In this document: in pieces, positions 11,536-21,704 of the stretch | Layout of the letters: each line of letters starts with the position of its first letter | Numbering within the stretch: position 1 is the stretch's first letter | DNA from: Fallopia convolvulus | Lineage: Eukaryota; Streptophyta; Magnoliopsida; Caryophyllales; Polygonaceae | DNA: 64,000 nt | Direction of reading: 5' to 3' | Assembly (NCBI GenBank): GCA_964016875.1 | Contig: OZ024729.1 | Span: 22,216,494 to 22,280,493, forward strand | Made by a program: the position numbers and the translations under genes | Notes under the pieces: model-generated | Seen by the model: only the letters and a program-made list of their open reading frames with translations | Told to the model about the DNA's origin: nothing | The model's database searches: none

Positions 11536-12199
11536 ATCAATATTACATTATATGTTTGCATATTTTTCCTTTTAATCCTAAATATACAGTCAATATCACA
11601 TTATTTATTTGTGCATGAAATTCCTTATTTTTTTGATAAGGTAAGGAGGCATGAAATTCTTTATTAATTATATGGCATTGATGACTAAAAGACGCTTGTT
11701 TCCGATTTTAATTTTTTTCAGATATAAAATGTATTATATGCTTGCAATGAAATTATAAACTATCTTATTAATTGTATGAGCATTTATTATCAAGTTATTA
11801 TAGCTTATATGTAACATGTTTCCTAAATCTTTTCAAATAAAAAATATTTTCTCTATATAGGGCTCATTTTCCTATTTTCATCCCACACTAAAATCTATTA
11901 TCACTTTCTTTTGACCAAAAAAATCCATTCTCACTTCGATCTCTCAAATTTACTCACGTCTCTCCCTTGACATTATGGATCAAGACATCCATTTAATTTT
12001 TCTACAAATTTTATTATCTCTCATTGATCAACAAACTAGAATCATTTCAGTCTATTTTTCTTCAACTCCAAAGTCAACCAAAAGGAGTCTACCACTCGAA
12101 GTTTCACAATACAACACCCAATATGGCTTTTATGGGGGGGGGGGAGTAAAACCCAATCGAAAACACAACCAATTGTGGAGACTTTAGACCCAAGTGAAG
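11536..12199. other. AT-rich intergenic DNA, no supported gene
   Basis: Contains a plus-strand frame 11975-12187 beginning MDQDIHLIFLQILL and ending in a G-run artefact (12133-12142). I cannot connect it firmly to a family; it may be the eroded N-terminal part of the transposase scrap that follows. Confidence 0.4.
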
Positions 12200-12545
12200 T
12201 CCTCTTGAAGAGATTTTTCTCATTAATATGTGTTTAAATACAAATAAGGATTCAATTGTTGATAAAGAGAAAATTGGAAAGATCATGAGAGCATGTTCTA
12301 TATTCCACAATATGATATTCAATGATGAACGAGATGGATTCACTCAAGTATGATGTGTCTATATTCCAACAAGTAGATGAAAATAGAACATCTACGTTCT
12401 CTACAAAATTGATCGACCGACGTAGGCACATTTTTAAGTAACTGGGTTCAAATATGCAACACGAGTGTGCACCAACAATTGAAAGTTGATTCAATTGAGA
12501 ACATAAAACAAAAGTTTGATACCCTAACTAGTAGAGAGTAGAGTT
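12200..12545 (+). pseudogene. PIF/Harbinger-type transposase C-terminal fragment
   Basis: The plus strand reads DKEKIGKIMRACSIFHNMIFNDERDGFTQV. This matches the plant-transposon/HARBI1-like DDE family, whose C-terminus has the pattern I(M)R.C.ILHNMI..DER. Stops follow (CV, K*LG), and the catalytic DDE part upstream is not recognisable. It is a short remnant lying 150 bp outside the left end of MULE-A. Family assignment rests on one motif. Confidence 0.5.
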
Positions 12546-12691
12546 GTGCTATTTTATGTTGAATCTTGTTTGATGTGTTATTTCTCGATTTCTAGTATTT
12601 GGTGTGTTTTTATTTTATGATTTATCTTGTGTAGTTATATGCTTAAGCGTGTTATGTACTTGAGCAATTTATTTGTATTATCTTGTTATAA

Positions 12692-12790
12692 GAGGGGGGT
12701 TCTGATGTAAATATTTCTTAGAGTGAAAACTAAGAACAAATTTAGAGCGTTAAATCAGGAGTACGTATGGATGTTATTAGATAAAAAAAG
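12692..12790. repeat. MULE-A left terminal inverted repeat
   Basis: Begins GAGGGGGGTTCTGATG and pairs, with mismatches and small gaps, with 39790-39892 read on the minus strand. The best-conserved core is TCTTA.AGTG.AAAA followed by AGAACAAAT.T.GAGCGTT. Confidence 0.6.
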
Positions 12791-13129
12791 GTTGATTCAT
12801 TAATAAATGGCACGGAGTGATTTAGAAAAAAAACCAGAATGTTCCAAAAATACCCTTTCTTTTCTCTTTCAAACAACACTAGGATGGAACAAAGAGAATT
12901 AGGACGGAGCAACGACGTATCTTCTCCGCCTCTTTAATTTGTACAAATTCTTCTCCAAATTTCATCAATTTGAACTCGTACTTCTCAATTGAATTTTGTT
13001 TCTACAAATTCGTCAAATTTGATCGGTTTGAACTCGTATCTTCTCTGCCTCGTCAAAGTCTACTAATTCGTCTCCAAAATTGATCGGTTTGAACTTGTCC
13101 ATCCCCAGATTCCCCACCACCTTCTACGC

Positions 13130-13425
13130 ATCTCCGCCATCGCAACGCCTCCCTCTTTCGGCGTTCAAACCCTCGGTCTCGACTACATAATCGCCATCGC
13201 GTTTGGCTTCCTTATCATCATCTCAACTCTCCTAATCTCCTACTACCTCTGCAGCCGCCAACAATCCCCAACTACCTACGACCACCTCCAGCGTCAGCGA
13301 CTGTGGAGTAGTTCTTCCGAGAAATTTCTGGGTGGTCAGTGGTGGAAGACGAAAGCCTTAATCGGTTGGACTCACCAACCGAAGTCGTCGACCTAGACCC
13401 GTCAATCATCAACTCGTACCTATGA
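13130..13425 (+). pseudogene. Captured fragment of a RING-H2 (ATL-type) E3 ligase gene
   Basis: The frame reads GLDYIIAIAFGFLIIISTLLISYYLCSR, a hydrophobic segment of about 22 residues with basic flank. After a frameshift near 13290 it reads VVLPRNFWVV and then VEDESLNRLDSPTEVVDLDPSIINSY before TGA at 13423-13425. The order transmembrane segment, then VVGLD..-type spacer, then (I/V)INSYP is typical of the ATL67-like branch of plant RING-H2 ubiquitin ligases. The RING-H2 domain itself, which should follow directly, is missing, as is an ATG. The GC content is clearly higher than its surroundings. Position just inside the MULE-A left end suggests transduplication (Pack-MULE style). Confidence 0.65.
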
Positions 13426-13495
13426 GTTTCAATTCTTAACCATATGAGTCGGGTAATAACATCCTGACTACTATGTAATGTCTAAATAAAATTTA

Positions 13496-14309
13496 GGGAA
13501 ATTCCGGTCGGTACCCTCGAGTTTTTGGCTTTTCCGGATGGTGTCTTAAAAAAAACTTATTCCGAGTGGAACCCCTGAACTTTTGCAAAGTCCGACTGGT
13601 GCCCTTACTAATGATTTTCGATAGTTTTTAACTAAATAAGTATGTTTTCTAATGAAAAAAGTATTTTTATTTAATTTAAACAAAAATTTCGTTTAATAAA
13701 AATTAAAATAAATTATATAAAATATTAAATTAAAAATATTATATTATATATATTTGTCACGTTGATTGTTATGTGTTCTATAATTAAAATTTTTTAAGTT
13801 AAAAAAAATTAAAATATTTATATTAATAATTAATAATTAAATTTTCATGTAGGTTTTATGTAATAATTTGACAATTTTTTAGAAAAAAACTAATAGAACT
13901 TTCGTTATGTTACTCTCAAGTTACATTAAAATTTTAAGTTATATTAAGTTTTTAAAAATTTCAAAATTACTATATAAAATCTACATGAAATTTTTTAATC
14001 ACGCATTATTTTTAATATAAATATTGTAATATTTTGATTTTAACTTAAAATTATTTTAATTATACAACATAAAATCTACTTGACAATATATATAATATAA
14101 ATTTTAATTTAATATTTTATACGATTTATTTAAATTGTTATTAAATTAAATTGTGTTTATACAAAATATATTTTTTCATTAAAAACATACTAGTTTAGTT
14201 ATAAATTAACAAAAATTTACATCTAAGGGCATCGGCTGGACTTTTGCAAAAGTTCAGGGGTACCCTTCGGAATAATTTTTTAACTCGAGGTTACCAACCG
14301 GAATTTCCC
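13496..14309. mobile_element. Fold-back MITE with about 400 bp inverted arms
   Basis: The two halves are inverted copies of each other over almost the full 814 bp. Left arm: GGGAAATTCCGGTCGGTACC, CCCCTGAACTTTTGCAAA, then AT-rich. Right arm, reverse complemented: GGGAAATTCCGGTTGGTAAC, CCCCTGAACTTTTGCAAA, then AT-rich. The flanks AAAATTTA and AAAAATTA are a possible imperfect 8 bp target duplication. It has no coding capacity. Long inverted arms point to a Mutator- or hAT-derived fold-back element; the superfamily is not decided. Confidence 0.85.
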
Positions 14310-14333
14310 AAAAATTATGCAGATTTTGGTCCA

Positions 14334-14425
14334 ACATCTAATCAGAAAGTAAAGTGTCTCTTACTAGACTAAAAAAGTTACATCTAATCAGAAAGTAAAG
14401 TGTCTCTTACTAGACTAAAAAAGTT
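14334..14425. repeat. 46 bp perfect tandem duplication
   Basis: The unit starting ACATCTAATCAGAAAGTAAA occurs at 14334-14379 and again at 14380-14425 with no visible mismatch. An inverted partial copy (CTTTCTGATTAGATGATGG) lies near 14595-14613. Confidence 0.9.
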
Positions 14426-15117
14426 GAAGCCCAATATTTTGGATCTCATATATGCTTGAAAGAGTAATTACTATCGTTCAAGTTACCTCGAGGATCTTAT
14501 CATACTTCAGATTTATGCACTTGCATCTTGTTTGAATGATATTTTTTTTTCCTTGAGCAAAGTCTGAAAAAATTTTATTTATTGGTACCCATTGCTTTCT
14601 GATTAGATGATGGACCCAAATTGAGTACATGCATATTTATATATTTCTGGATGGTGGATCAACGTACTCTTTATTACTACTAGATTAATTCATAATTATT
14701 GAACAATTAATTAATATATAGATATGTTAATAGATTAATTATCTTGTGTGGGAATTCACCCTCAGTTTAACTTCTGGATTTGCAGCACACTAACTACAAG
14801 CTTGTCAAATCCACATATAAAATGGGAAGTTATGGAAAGTCCATTTTAATTCATTTTGGTTTCACTGTTGAGGATCGAGTGCGAGTCTTCTGCTGCTCAT
14901 AAGAAATTTTATGCTAAATTGGAAGCACAGGGGTTCAGTGAGGGGGAGGAGGTGTCAATACTTGTTGTATTGTAGATGGTAAGAACTTGTATATAATATA
15001 TTATGGTCTTCTCTGTAGACAACAACTAAATGGATGGGTATCTACTGGGTTAGAAGAGAAAATTCACATTTCTTGCATATGATGTGGTGTTTGTGTAAAA
15101 TCATTTATTACTTTAAA
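14426..15117. other. Non-coding MULE-A interior with one unassigned coding-like scrap
   Basis: Mostly AT-rich. The frame 14877-14975 reads ECESSAAHKKFYAKLEAQG and then FSEGEEVSILVVL before a TAG. Its composition looks like a coding exon rather than the AT-rich background, but I do not recognise it. Confidence 0.3.
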
Positions 15118-15187
15118 AGCCTATTAGCTCAAATGGTAGAGCAATGTGCATGTGCATATGGATGTGGTTCAAATCTCACATAGGCTA
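15118..15187 (+). ncRNA. tRNA-Ile-like sequence (not a functional tRNA)
   Basis: Acceptor strands AGCCTAT and ATAGGCT pair perfectly over 7 bp. The D arm reads TAGCTCAAATGGTAGAGCA and the T arm has GTGGTTCAAATCTCAC. The start resembles plant tRNA-Ile (GGCCTATTAGCTCA). The anticodon arm is abnormal: a self-complementary GTGCATGTGCAT with no standard 7-base loop. Two relatives occur in MULE-B. Confidence 0.55.
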
Positions 15188-15294
15188 ATTCTATGAATGC
15201 TTTATATATTTTGGTTCATTATAACTCTTCTTTCGGTTCATGATTTTGTAAGCCCGGGTTCATAATAGTTCATATTACAATTCGTGCCTTTTAA

Positions 15295-18200
15295 GGGGGC
15301 GTTTGGTAACTGGGTATGGGGAATGAAGGTATCGGGTTCGGGAATGAAAACCCCATACCTAGTGTTTGGTACGGTATTTTTTTATTTTTAAACCGATACC
15401 CTAAACCCGATAGGTATGGGGTTCTCAAACTCTACCCCTCCCTTGGGTATGAGATTTCATTCCAAGTGGGAATGAAATTAAAACCTACATCTTTCGTTCT
15501 CCAACTCTATCGCTCCTCCTTCATTCAAATATTTATGCTCCTGTTTCAAATTGTTGGGCTCCTTCAATCTAAAACTCCTAATGGCTTCAAATTTTCTAGT
15601 TCTCCTTCGTTAATTTTCAATTGTTAGAATTATTACTTTTCAACCCAAATTTATGGATATTTTGTATGAATTTCATTAAAAAAAACCCTAGAAACTAGTA
15701 AGCATCGTTTATGCCTTCGTTAATTTTCAATCTAGTTCTCCTTCGTCACCATTCAATCTTCTTTACTTTTCACTCTCGTTGGAATTGTGTGTAGTCTTTG
15801 TTTCAATTATGTCCAATTGTATCTTTCGCAGGCGGAAGCATATATTGATATATATTATATAATATAGAAATTTCAAAAGCATTAGTAAACAAGGAATTAG
15901 TAACCATGGCAAGATATATATTTATACATTATAGAAATTTTAAAACAATCAGTAAACAAGGGTGTGCATAATTACATGTGATTTTTTATTTTGTTGAAAT
16001 TGTTCTCAAATGTTTTTTATATAAATCTAATATATATAAAAGCAATAAGGTTTGGAGCCACCACATTGCGCCACCTCATCATTTTCAACATGTCGTCCTG
16101 AGAATGTGTCACCTTGGATTTTGCCACGTGTAATCTTTTTATTAAGCCATGTCATATCATTTTTTACACGTCATATGCCACTTCATATTATTTTTACCCC
16201 GTCGTTTTCATGTCATATTTAACTATAATTATAAATAAAAAATATTAATAATAAAGCCATTTACAAACTCTCTTCCTCCTTCTTTTCCATCTTTATTAGA
16301 ATTTTCCATAGAACTTATAAGGCCATCAATGGCCACCGCCTCCATGACCACCTATGGTTGCCTTGCCGATCACCTTGCACAATGTTGTTGATGCCACTCC
16401 CAATCGATGCTACTCACCGTTATTGGTCTCGAGTTCGACTTTACAAATTTGACTTCTAGATCTGATCCACTATGATGACAGATCTTACTCTTCACTTTCA
16501 TCCACTTCACATTGTATTCACCAAAGTAATGAAACTTTTATCATGTTCTCTACAATTACTATACTTTGTGGATGCCATTGATGAGTTTGTCGATTCATGT
16601 TCTCTATCGATGTCATTGAAGAGCGTATAAATAAATTAAATGATTATTTGGTGGATTATTTTATTTGAATTATTTAGAGTAATTACAATTAAATTTTTAG
16701 AAAGGAAGATTGTTGTATATTAATATGGATAGTTTTTATACGCTTCCATATCATTTTGTTTGGATTATTTTGTTTTGAATTAGCTGATGTCTTCCATCCT
16801 AGAAAGGAAGATTGTTATTTTATTTTAGTTATTTAGGGTAATTATTTTTACATTTTTCAAACAAAAAATTGTTATAAATTAGTATGGTTAGTTTATATTT
16901 TCTAGATCTATTATTTAATATACATTTATATGGAAAATTTTATTTTCCTAAGATCTCTATTAGTTAAAACTTTACTTAAAAATATTATTATTTTTTTTGT
17001 TTCATAAATAAATATTACGATTATTGTAGAATTACTAAACCTTACAACTTCCTAAATACACTATGTATTTTTTACTTTAATAGATTTTCCCAACAAATAT
17101 TATTATCATTGATATTACTTAATTTAAATTAGAGATTATTAATTATTAATGCAATATATACATTTATACTTTCCACTGGATTTCTACTAAGGGTTTATAA
17201 CTTAGTAGATATTTATTATTATAATTGATGTAACTATTAATTAATAAAAAAGATTTTGTTTTTTCTATTAACAACTTAGTGATTTTGTTTTAGTTGTTAA
17301 TAATGATATATCTACCATTACTAATAACTAAAGCGGTAGCAATTTCTTCCACTACATTGCGCCATATCAGCCCTTTATTAAAACAATAATTTTAAATAGT
17401 TAATTATGAAAAAAAAATCTCCAAGTGAACATAAAGATAAAACAATATTTGTAAAAATTTATCCCCAAATAAACATAAAGATAAAATAATATTAGCATAT
17501 TTGATCAATATAGATAAAAAAGGATATTAGATTTATTAGATTTGTAAAAGATAAATTAAATAAAAAGATAAGAAAAAATATGTACATGTGATCACATATA
17601 TATCTTTGAAATAAAAATAGCAATATAAATAATAATATCTTTGAAATATGGATTATGTGTAATTTTAAATAATTAATATTTTAAACAATGATAAAAATAT
17701 ATCTGCCACCATATTGCATCAAATCACCCTATATTAAATTAGTTATTTAAAATAGTGATATTAAAATATATCAAAAATACTTTTTTATTTTTATTTATAA
17801 CTTGAACAATATAAATAGAATAATATTAAAAATTGATGAATGCAATCTTATTTTATTGATGAATGCAATCAGTTATGACAATAATAATAAAATATTTGTT
17901 TTTTATTTTTTACTTATCTTCTTTCCAAAGATAACACAATCAAGTATATTAATTTTTACTTCATTTTTATGTAATTTTTTATTCTTATAAGATAATACCA
18001 TAAAAGTATTATTTTAATTGATTTTTTTCATAATTTTTAATTTTTTTATTTGTCTTCTTTCTTAACATAAGAACATAAAATTTATTAATTTGATTTATCT
18101 TTTTTTATAACAGAGCTATTTAATTGCGAAAATTATAATAAAATAGTTTTTTAATAGAAAAGGTTATATAATTTTTATAGATGAGGATATAACCAATTTT

Positions 18201-19404
18201 CTCAAATTTATTATTTCAACTTTTTTAATTTACTAAATTCAATATTTTACATTTTACGTAATTTTTAAATTTTTATTCATCTTCTTTCACAAAATAAGAA
18301 TACAAAATCTATTACTTCATATCATTCTTTCGAATTGAGCTATTTAATTATGAAAATTACATTATAAAGCATTTTTAATAGAAAAGGTTAAATAATTAGA
18401 TTTATTCTTATGTTTTAACATTTTTCAAATAGTATTTTTACATTCGACAAAAGAAACTTGAGTAATTTTTATAGATGATGGCATATTTAATTTTTTAATG
18501 ATAATTTCGTTACAGATATATTTTGATTTTTTTACATTAAAAAATACAAATAATATAATATTTAATAATATTTAGTACTATAGAAATATTAAAATACTTA
18601 ATCGTCTACAAGTTTACGTACATGAAAATTAATAAAAATATAGATAATATAATATTTAATTATATCATATCTAATATTTAGTTTATTTAGCCACTAGAAT
18701 AATTTTGGCACCACTATAAGTTAAATTAATTATATTCTACGTTTCTACCTATTTTTCATAAATAACGTATATATTTAGTTCATATTAAATTATATCTTAT
18801 TTGTTAAAATAATTTTTATCTTTTTAAAATTTATCCATTCCATATTTTAAAAGTGTATATCTTTTTTTTGTATTTTATTCATATTTTATCTCCTATTTTT
18901 AAATTAAACCTATTTTTAAAATATTGTTACAAAAAAGGAGAATTGTGTACATTATTTTATCTGAATAATCTATCTTTATTCTCAAATTTAAACTGAGTAA
19001 TTTAATTTGATTTGTTTTGTTTGATTCCAAAACAAAATAATTTTTGAACTTGATATGGACAATAAATTACTTGCATTAAATTATATATTATATTTTTATA
19101 TGAATATTATATTTATAATATATCTATAAATTTAAGTCTTAGTCGTGCATGGCTCGACGGGTACAACTAATATATAATATATCTTTTATTCAATATTTCT
19201 AACCTTATAATTTTATTTTACAAATTTATGTTTTTAACAAGTATAAAGTAAAAAACTTATAATTTCATTCCAGATTTCAAGTTTCGCAATATCAAACACT
19301 AGGTATAGGGTTAAATCTCTTTCCAGGATCGTAAACAAACCTCATACCTTTTCAACTCCATACCTTATTCCAACCTCATACCTGATTTTATACCAAACGC
19401 CCCC
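15295..19404. mobile_element. PIF/Harbinger-like element, TAA target duplication, split by a Helitron
   Basis: Ends GGGGGCGTTTGGTA and TACCAAACGCCCCC are perfect 14 bp inverted repeats flanked by TAA on both sides (15292-15294 and 19405-19407), as expected for PIF/Harbinger. Subterminal sequences also pair (GGTATGGGGTT, AACCTCATACC). Removing the nested Helitron leaves about 965 bp with no transposase, so the original element was non-autonomous. Confidence 0.85.
16026..19170 (+). mobile_element. Non-autonomous Helitron
   Basis: Starts TCTAATATATATAAAAGC directly after an A (16025) and ends with a short GC-rich hairpin region (CGTGCATGGCTCGACGGG) followed about 6 bases later by CTAA and a T at 19171. 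The TC start, CTRR end, subterminal hairpin and A/T insertion point are Helitron hallmarks. The 3.1 kb interior is very AT-rich and has no Rep/helicase. It contains several partial internal repeats of the leader phrase (GCCACCACATTGCGCCA at 16057, related copies near 17355 and 17705), suggesting accretion of several Helitron ends. Confidence 0.75.
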
Positions 19405-19440
19405 TAAGTTATACTAGTTATTTTGGGTCATGTCTTTTGG

Positions 19441-20735
19441 TAAATCATATTTCTTCTTTTGGTTCATGTCTTTTCGGTTAATGATATTTGTGTAATGTAT
19501 TACAGTTCACAAATGGTATTGTAAGTGTTTATGTCTTTATATGATTAGGTGTACTACAATTGTCAATAAACTACAATAAAAAAAAGAAAAAAATTAAGTT
19601 AACATATAAGAAAATGGAACACATAATGAGCAATAAAAATATGCAAAAATGCAATTATTCATTTGGTTCACAAAGTTTGTCATTGTAGTTCATAACATTA
19701 CACAACAAGGTTCATTAAAAATGATAATGCGGTTTACGTAAATTAATGTACTAAATGTGTTAAGGCAGTTTATCAAACACTTGGTGAACAATCTACCATA
19801 AAAAGGGTAAAAATAAGCTAATTTAGAAACAACATGAAAACACATAATGAACAATAAAAATATGCAAAATATCGTTTTTCTTTTGGTTCACAAATATTGT
19901 TTTTGTAGTTCATAACATTACACAGTAAGGTTCATTGAAAATGACAATGCGGTTCATGTAAATTAATGTAGTTCTCCACGAATCGGATTGAACTATATAT
20001 GTGTCACTTTGGTATATTTACGTACATATATCAATCGAAAATAAAATTACACGGTAAGCTTACTGATATCGATTTGAATAGGATCGATAAAAAATACACG
20101 CATAAAGAGCAATACTAGCATCATTATCCGAATGAGACAAGTTAGGATGACTAGAACTTGATGAACAACCTACAATAAAAAAAGAAAAAATATGCTAATT
20201 TAGAAGTAAGATGGAAAACGTAACGAGCAATAAAAATGTGAAAAAATACCTTTTTCTTTTGGTTCACAAATATTGTCATTATGGTTCATAATATTACACT
20301 ATAAGGTTCATTGAAAATTACAATTGGGAATACTGCGTGTAAAAGGATATGCCTTCATCCAATGTGATAAAATATTGACATTCATGTGGTTTATACTCGT
20401 CTGACAATTGGGAATGAGATAAGAACAATCTTGTGATAAGTGAAGAATGTAGGCATCACTAGCTTCATTAGGATCATCTAATGAACTCCATCAACACTAA
20501 CATCATTATCAAGCCCTTCAATTAAACCCTATGAATACTAGAATCATTATCCGAATAAGACAAGTTTGGATGACCGGAGCTTGATGAACAACCTACAATA
20601 AAAAGAGGGCAAAAGAAGCGATCTAGTAAAATGTGCAAAATACCGTTTTTCATTTGGTTCATAAATATTGTCATTGCGGTTCATAATATTAAAGAGGAAG
20701 GTTCATAGAAAATAACAATGCAGTTCATATAAAAT
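19441..20735. repeat. Irregular GGTTCA(Y) motif array of MULE-A
   Basis: About 20 copies of GGTTCA or a one-base variant, mostly within GGTTCACAAATATTGTC, GGTTCATAATATTACA or GGTTCATTGAAAATG. They are spaced 15-60 bp apart in AT-rich DNA. The array begins before the nested Harbinger element (15213-15270) and continues beyond the nested gypsy element (39316-39365), so it belongs to MULE-A and was split by later insertions. Confidence 0.7.
20100..20600 (-). pseudogene. FAR1-type MULE transposase, N-terminal exons
   Basis: The minus strand reads, after an acceptor-like TTTTTATTGTAG, CSSSSGHPNLSYSDNDSSIH (about 20595-20535), then DDPNEASDAYILHLSQDCSYLIPNC, then in another frame TLDEGISFYTQYSQL (about 20364-20320). 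The last motif matches the start of the FAR1 DNA-binding domain (F.TLDEA..FY..YA...GF). A second copy of the first exon, CSSSSSHPNLSHSDNDASI, lies at about 20175-20110, so this part is duplicated. The rest of the transposase is not visible. Orientation fits transcription from the right end of MULE-A, where a 5' untranslated exon is seen. Confidence 0.5.
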
Positions 20736-21365
20736 AACAATATGTATTGTAAGTGAAGCGATCTAGCAAAGGTTAAAAGGGTACTAATTACTGATTCGAA
20801 ACAATCTCCTACTAGTCAATGTGGATAATTAGGCATAGACATATACATGAAACCATCATATCCAACAAAGGATACTAAGCACTTAGCAATATGAGATTAA
20901 AATAATATGCAAGCATTTATTTTATTCATAAAGGGGGATTTGAACAATAAAACATCATCAATACATGAAAAGGTCTTGGAATTTGTCCACATTATCTTCA
21001 CATCCACTAATTAGAACAGTCTAAATAATATTTCAAGACATTTTAGAAAAACATGCTCATTGAGACATTTTATCAAACACTTTGTGAGCAATCAAATAAG
21101 CATACAAATTTTAATTCTATTTTCTATAAAATTTTGTTTCCAATCTCATAACCAAGAGTACAACACATTTCTCCATGATCTCAAGCAACCCTAAGAACCT
21201 AAAAAGAGGACATAATTTTAACATTTATCATTTGGGCATTTTATCAAACACATGGTGGGCAATTTGATAAAAATTTACCATTAGCCTTTATGTTTAATAA
21301 AACAATCAGATTGTACACAAAACATGCACAAACTTCATAAGTTTGAGTAAAACCAACAAAGCTAA
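20736..21365. other. MULE-A interior, no gene recognised
   Basis: AT-rich; repeated phrases such as TTATCAAACACTTTGTGAGC and TATCAAACACATGGTGGGC recur here and at about 39100, showing it is continuous with the DNA right of the gypsy insertion. Confidence 0.4.
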
Positions 21366-21704
21366 TGTAATATCTGCAATATTCCAAGGTTTTTAAACCA
21401 AAAATAATATAATATTTAATTTTTATAAATACTTTTCTCAAAATGAAGAGAGAATTTTAATATATCATTGTAACCTCTACTTTCTCTTTTAAAAGAGAAT
21501 TTTTAAGTAAATTCAATTCAAGAAAATTCTAGTATAATGTTGTAGGAGTTATGAATAAATAAAGAGGCATCAAATAAAAATAATACCTTATAAAAGCTTG
21601 ATTTTATTTAAATAAAAAGGTATTACATCAAGGCATAAAAATCCCTTTAAAAATCTAACAAAAAGAATGCAAGAGCTGGGACTTGAACCAGAGACCTTTT
21701 ACAT

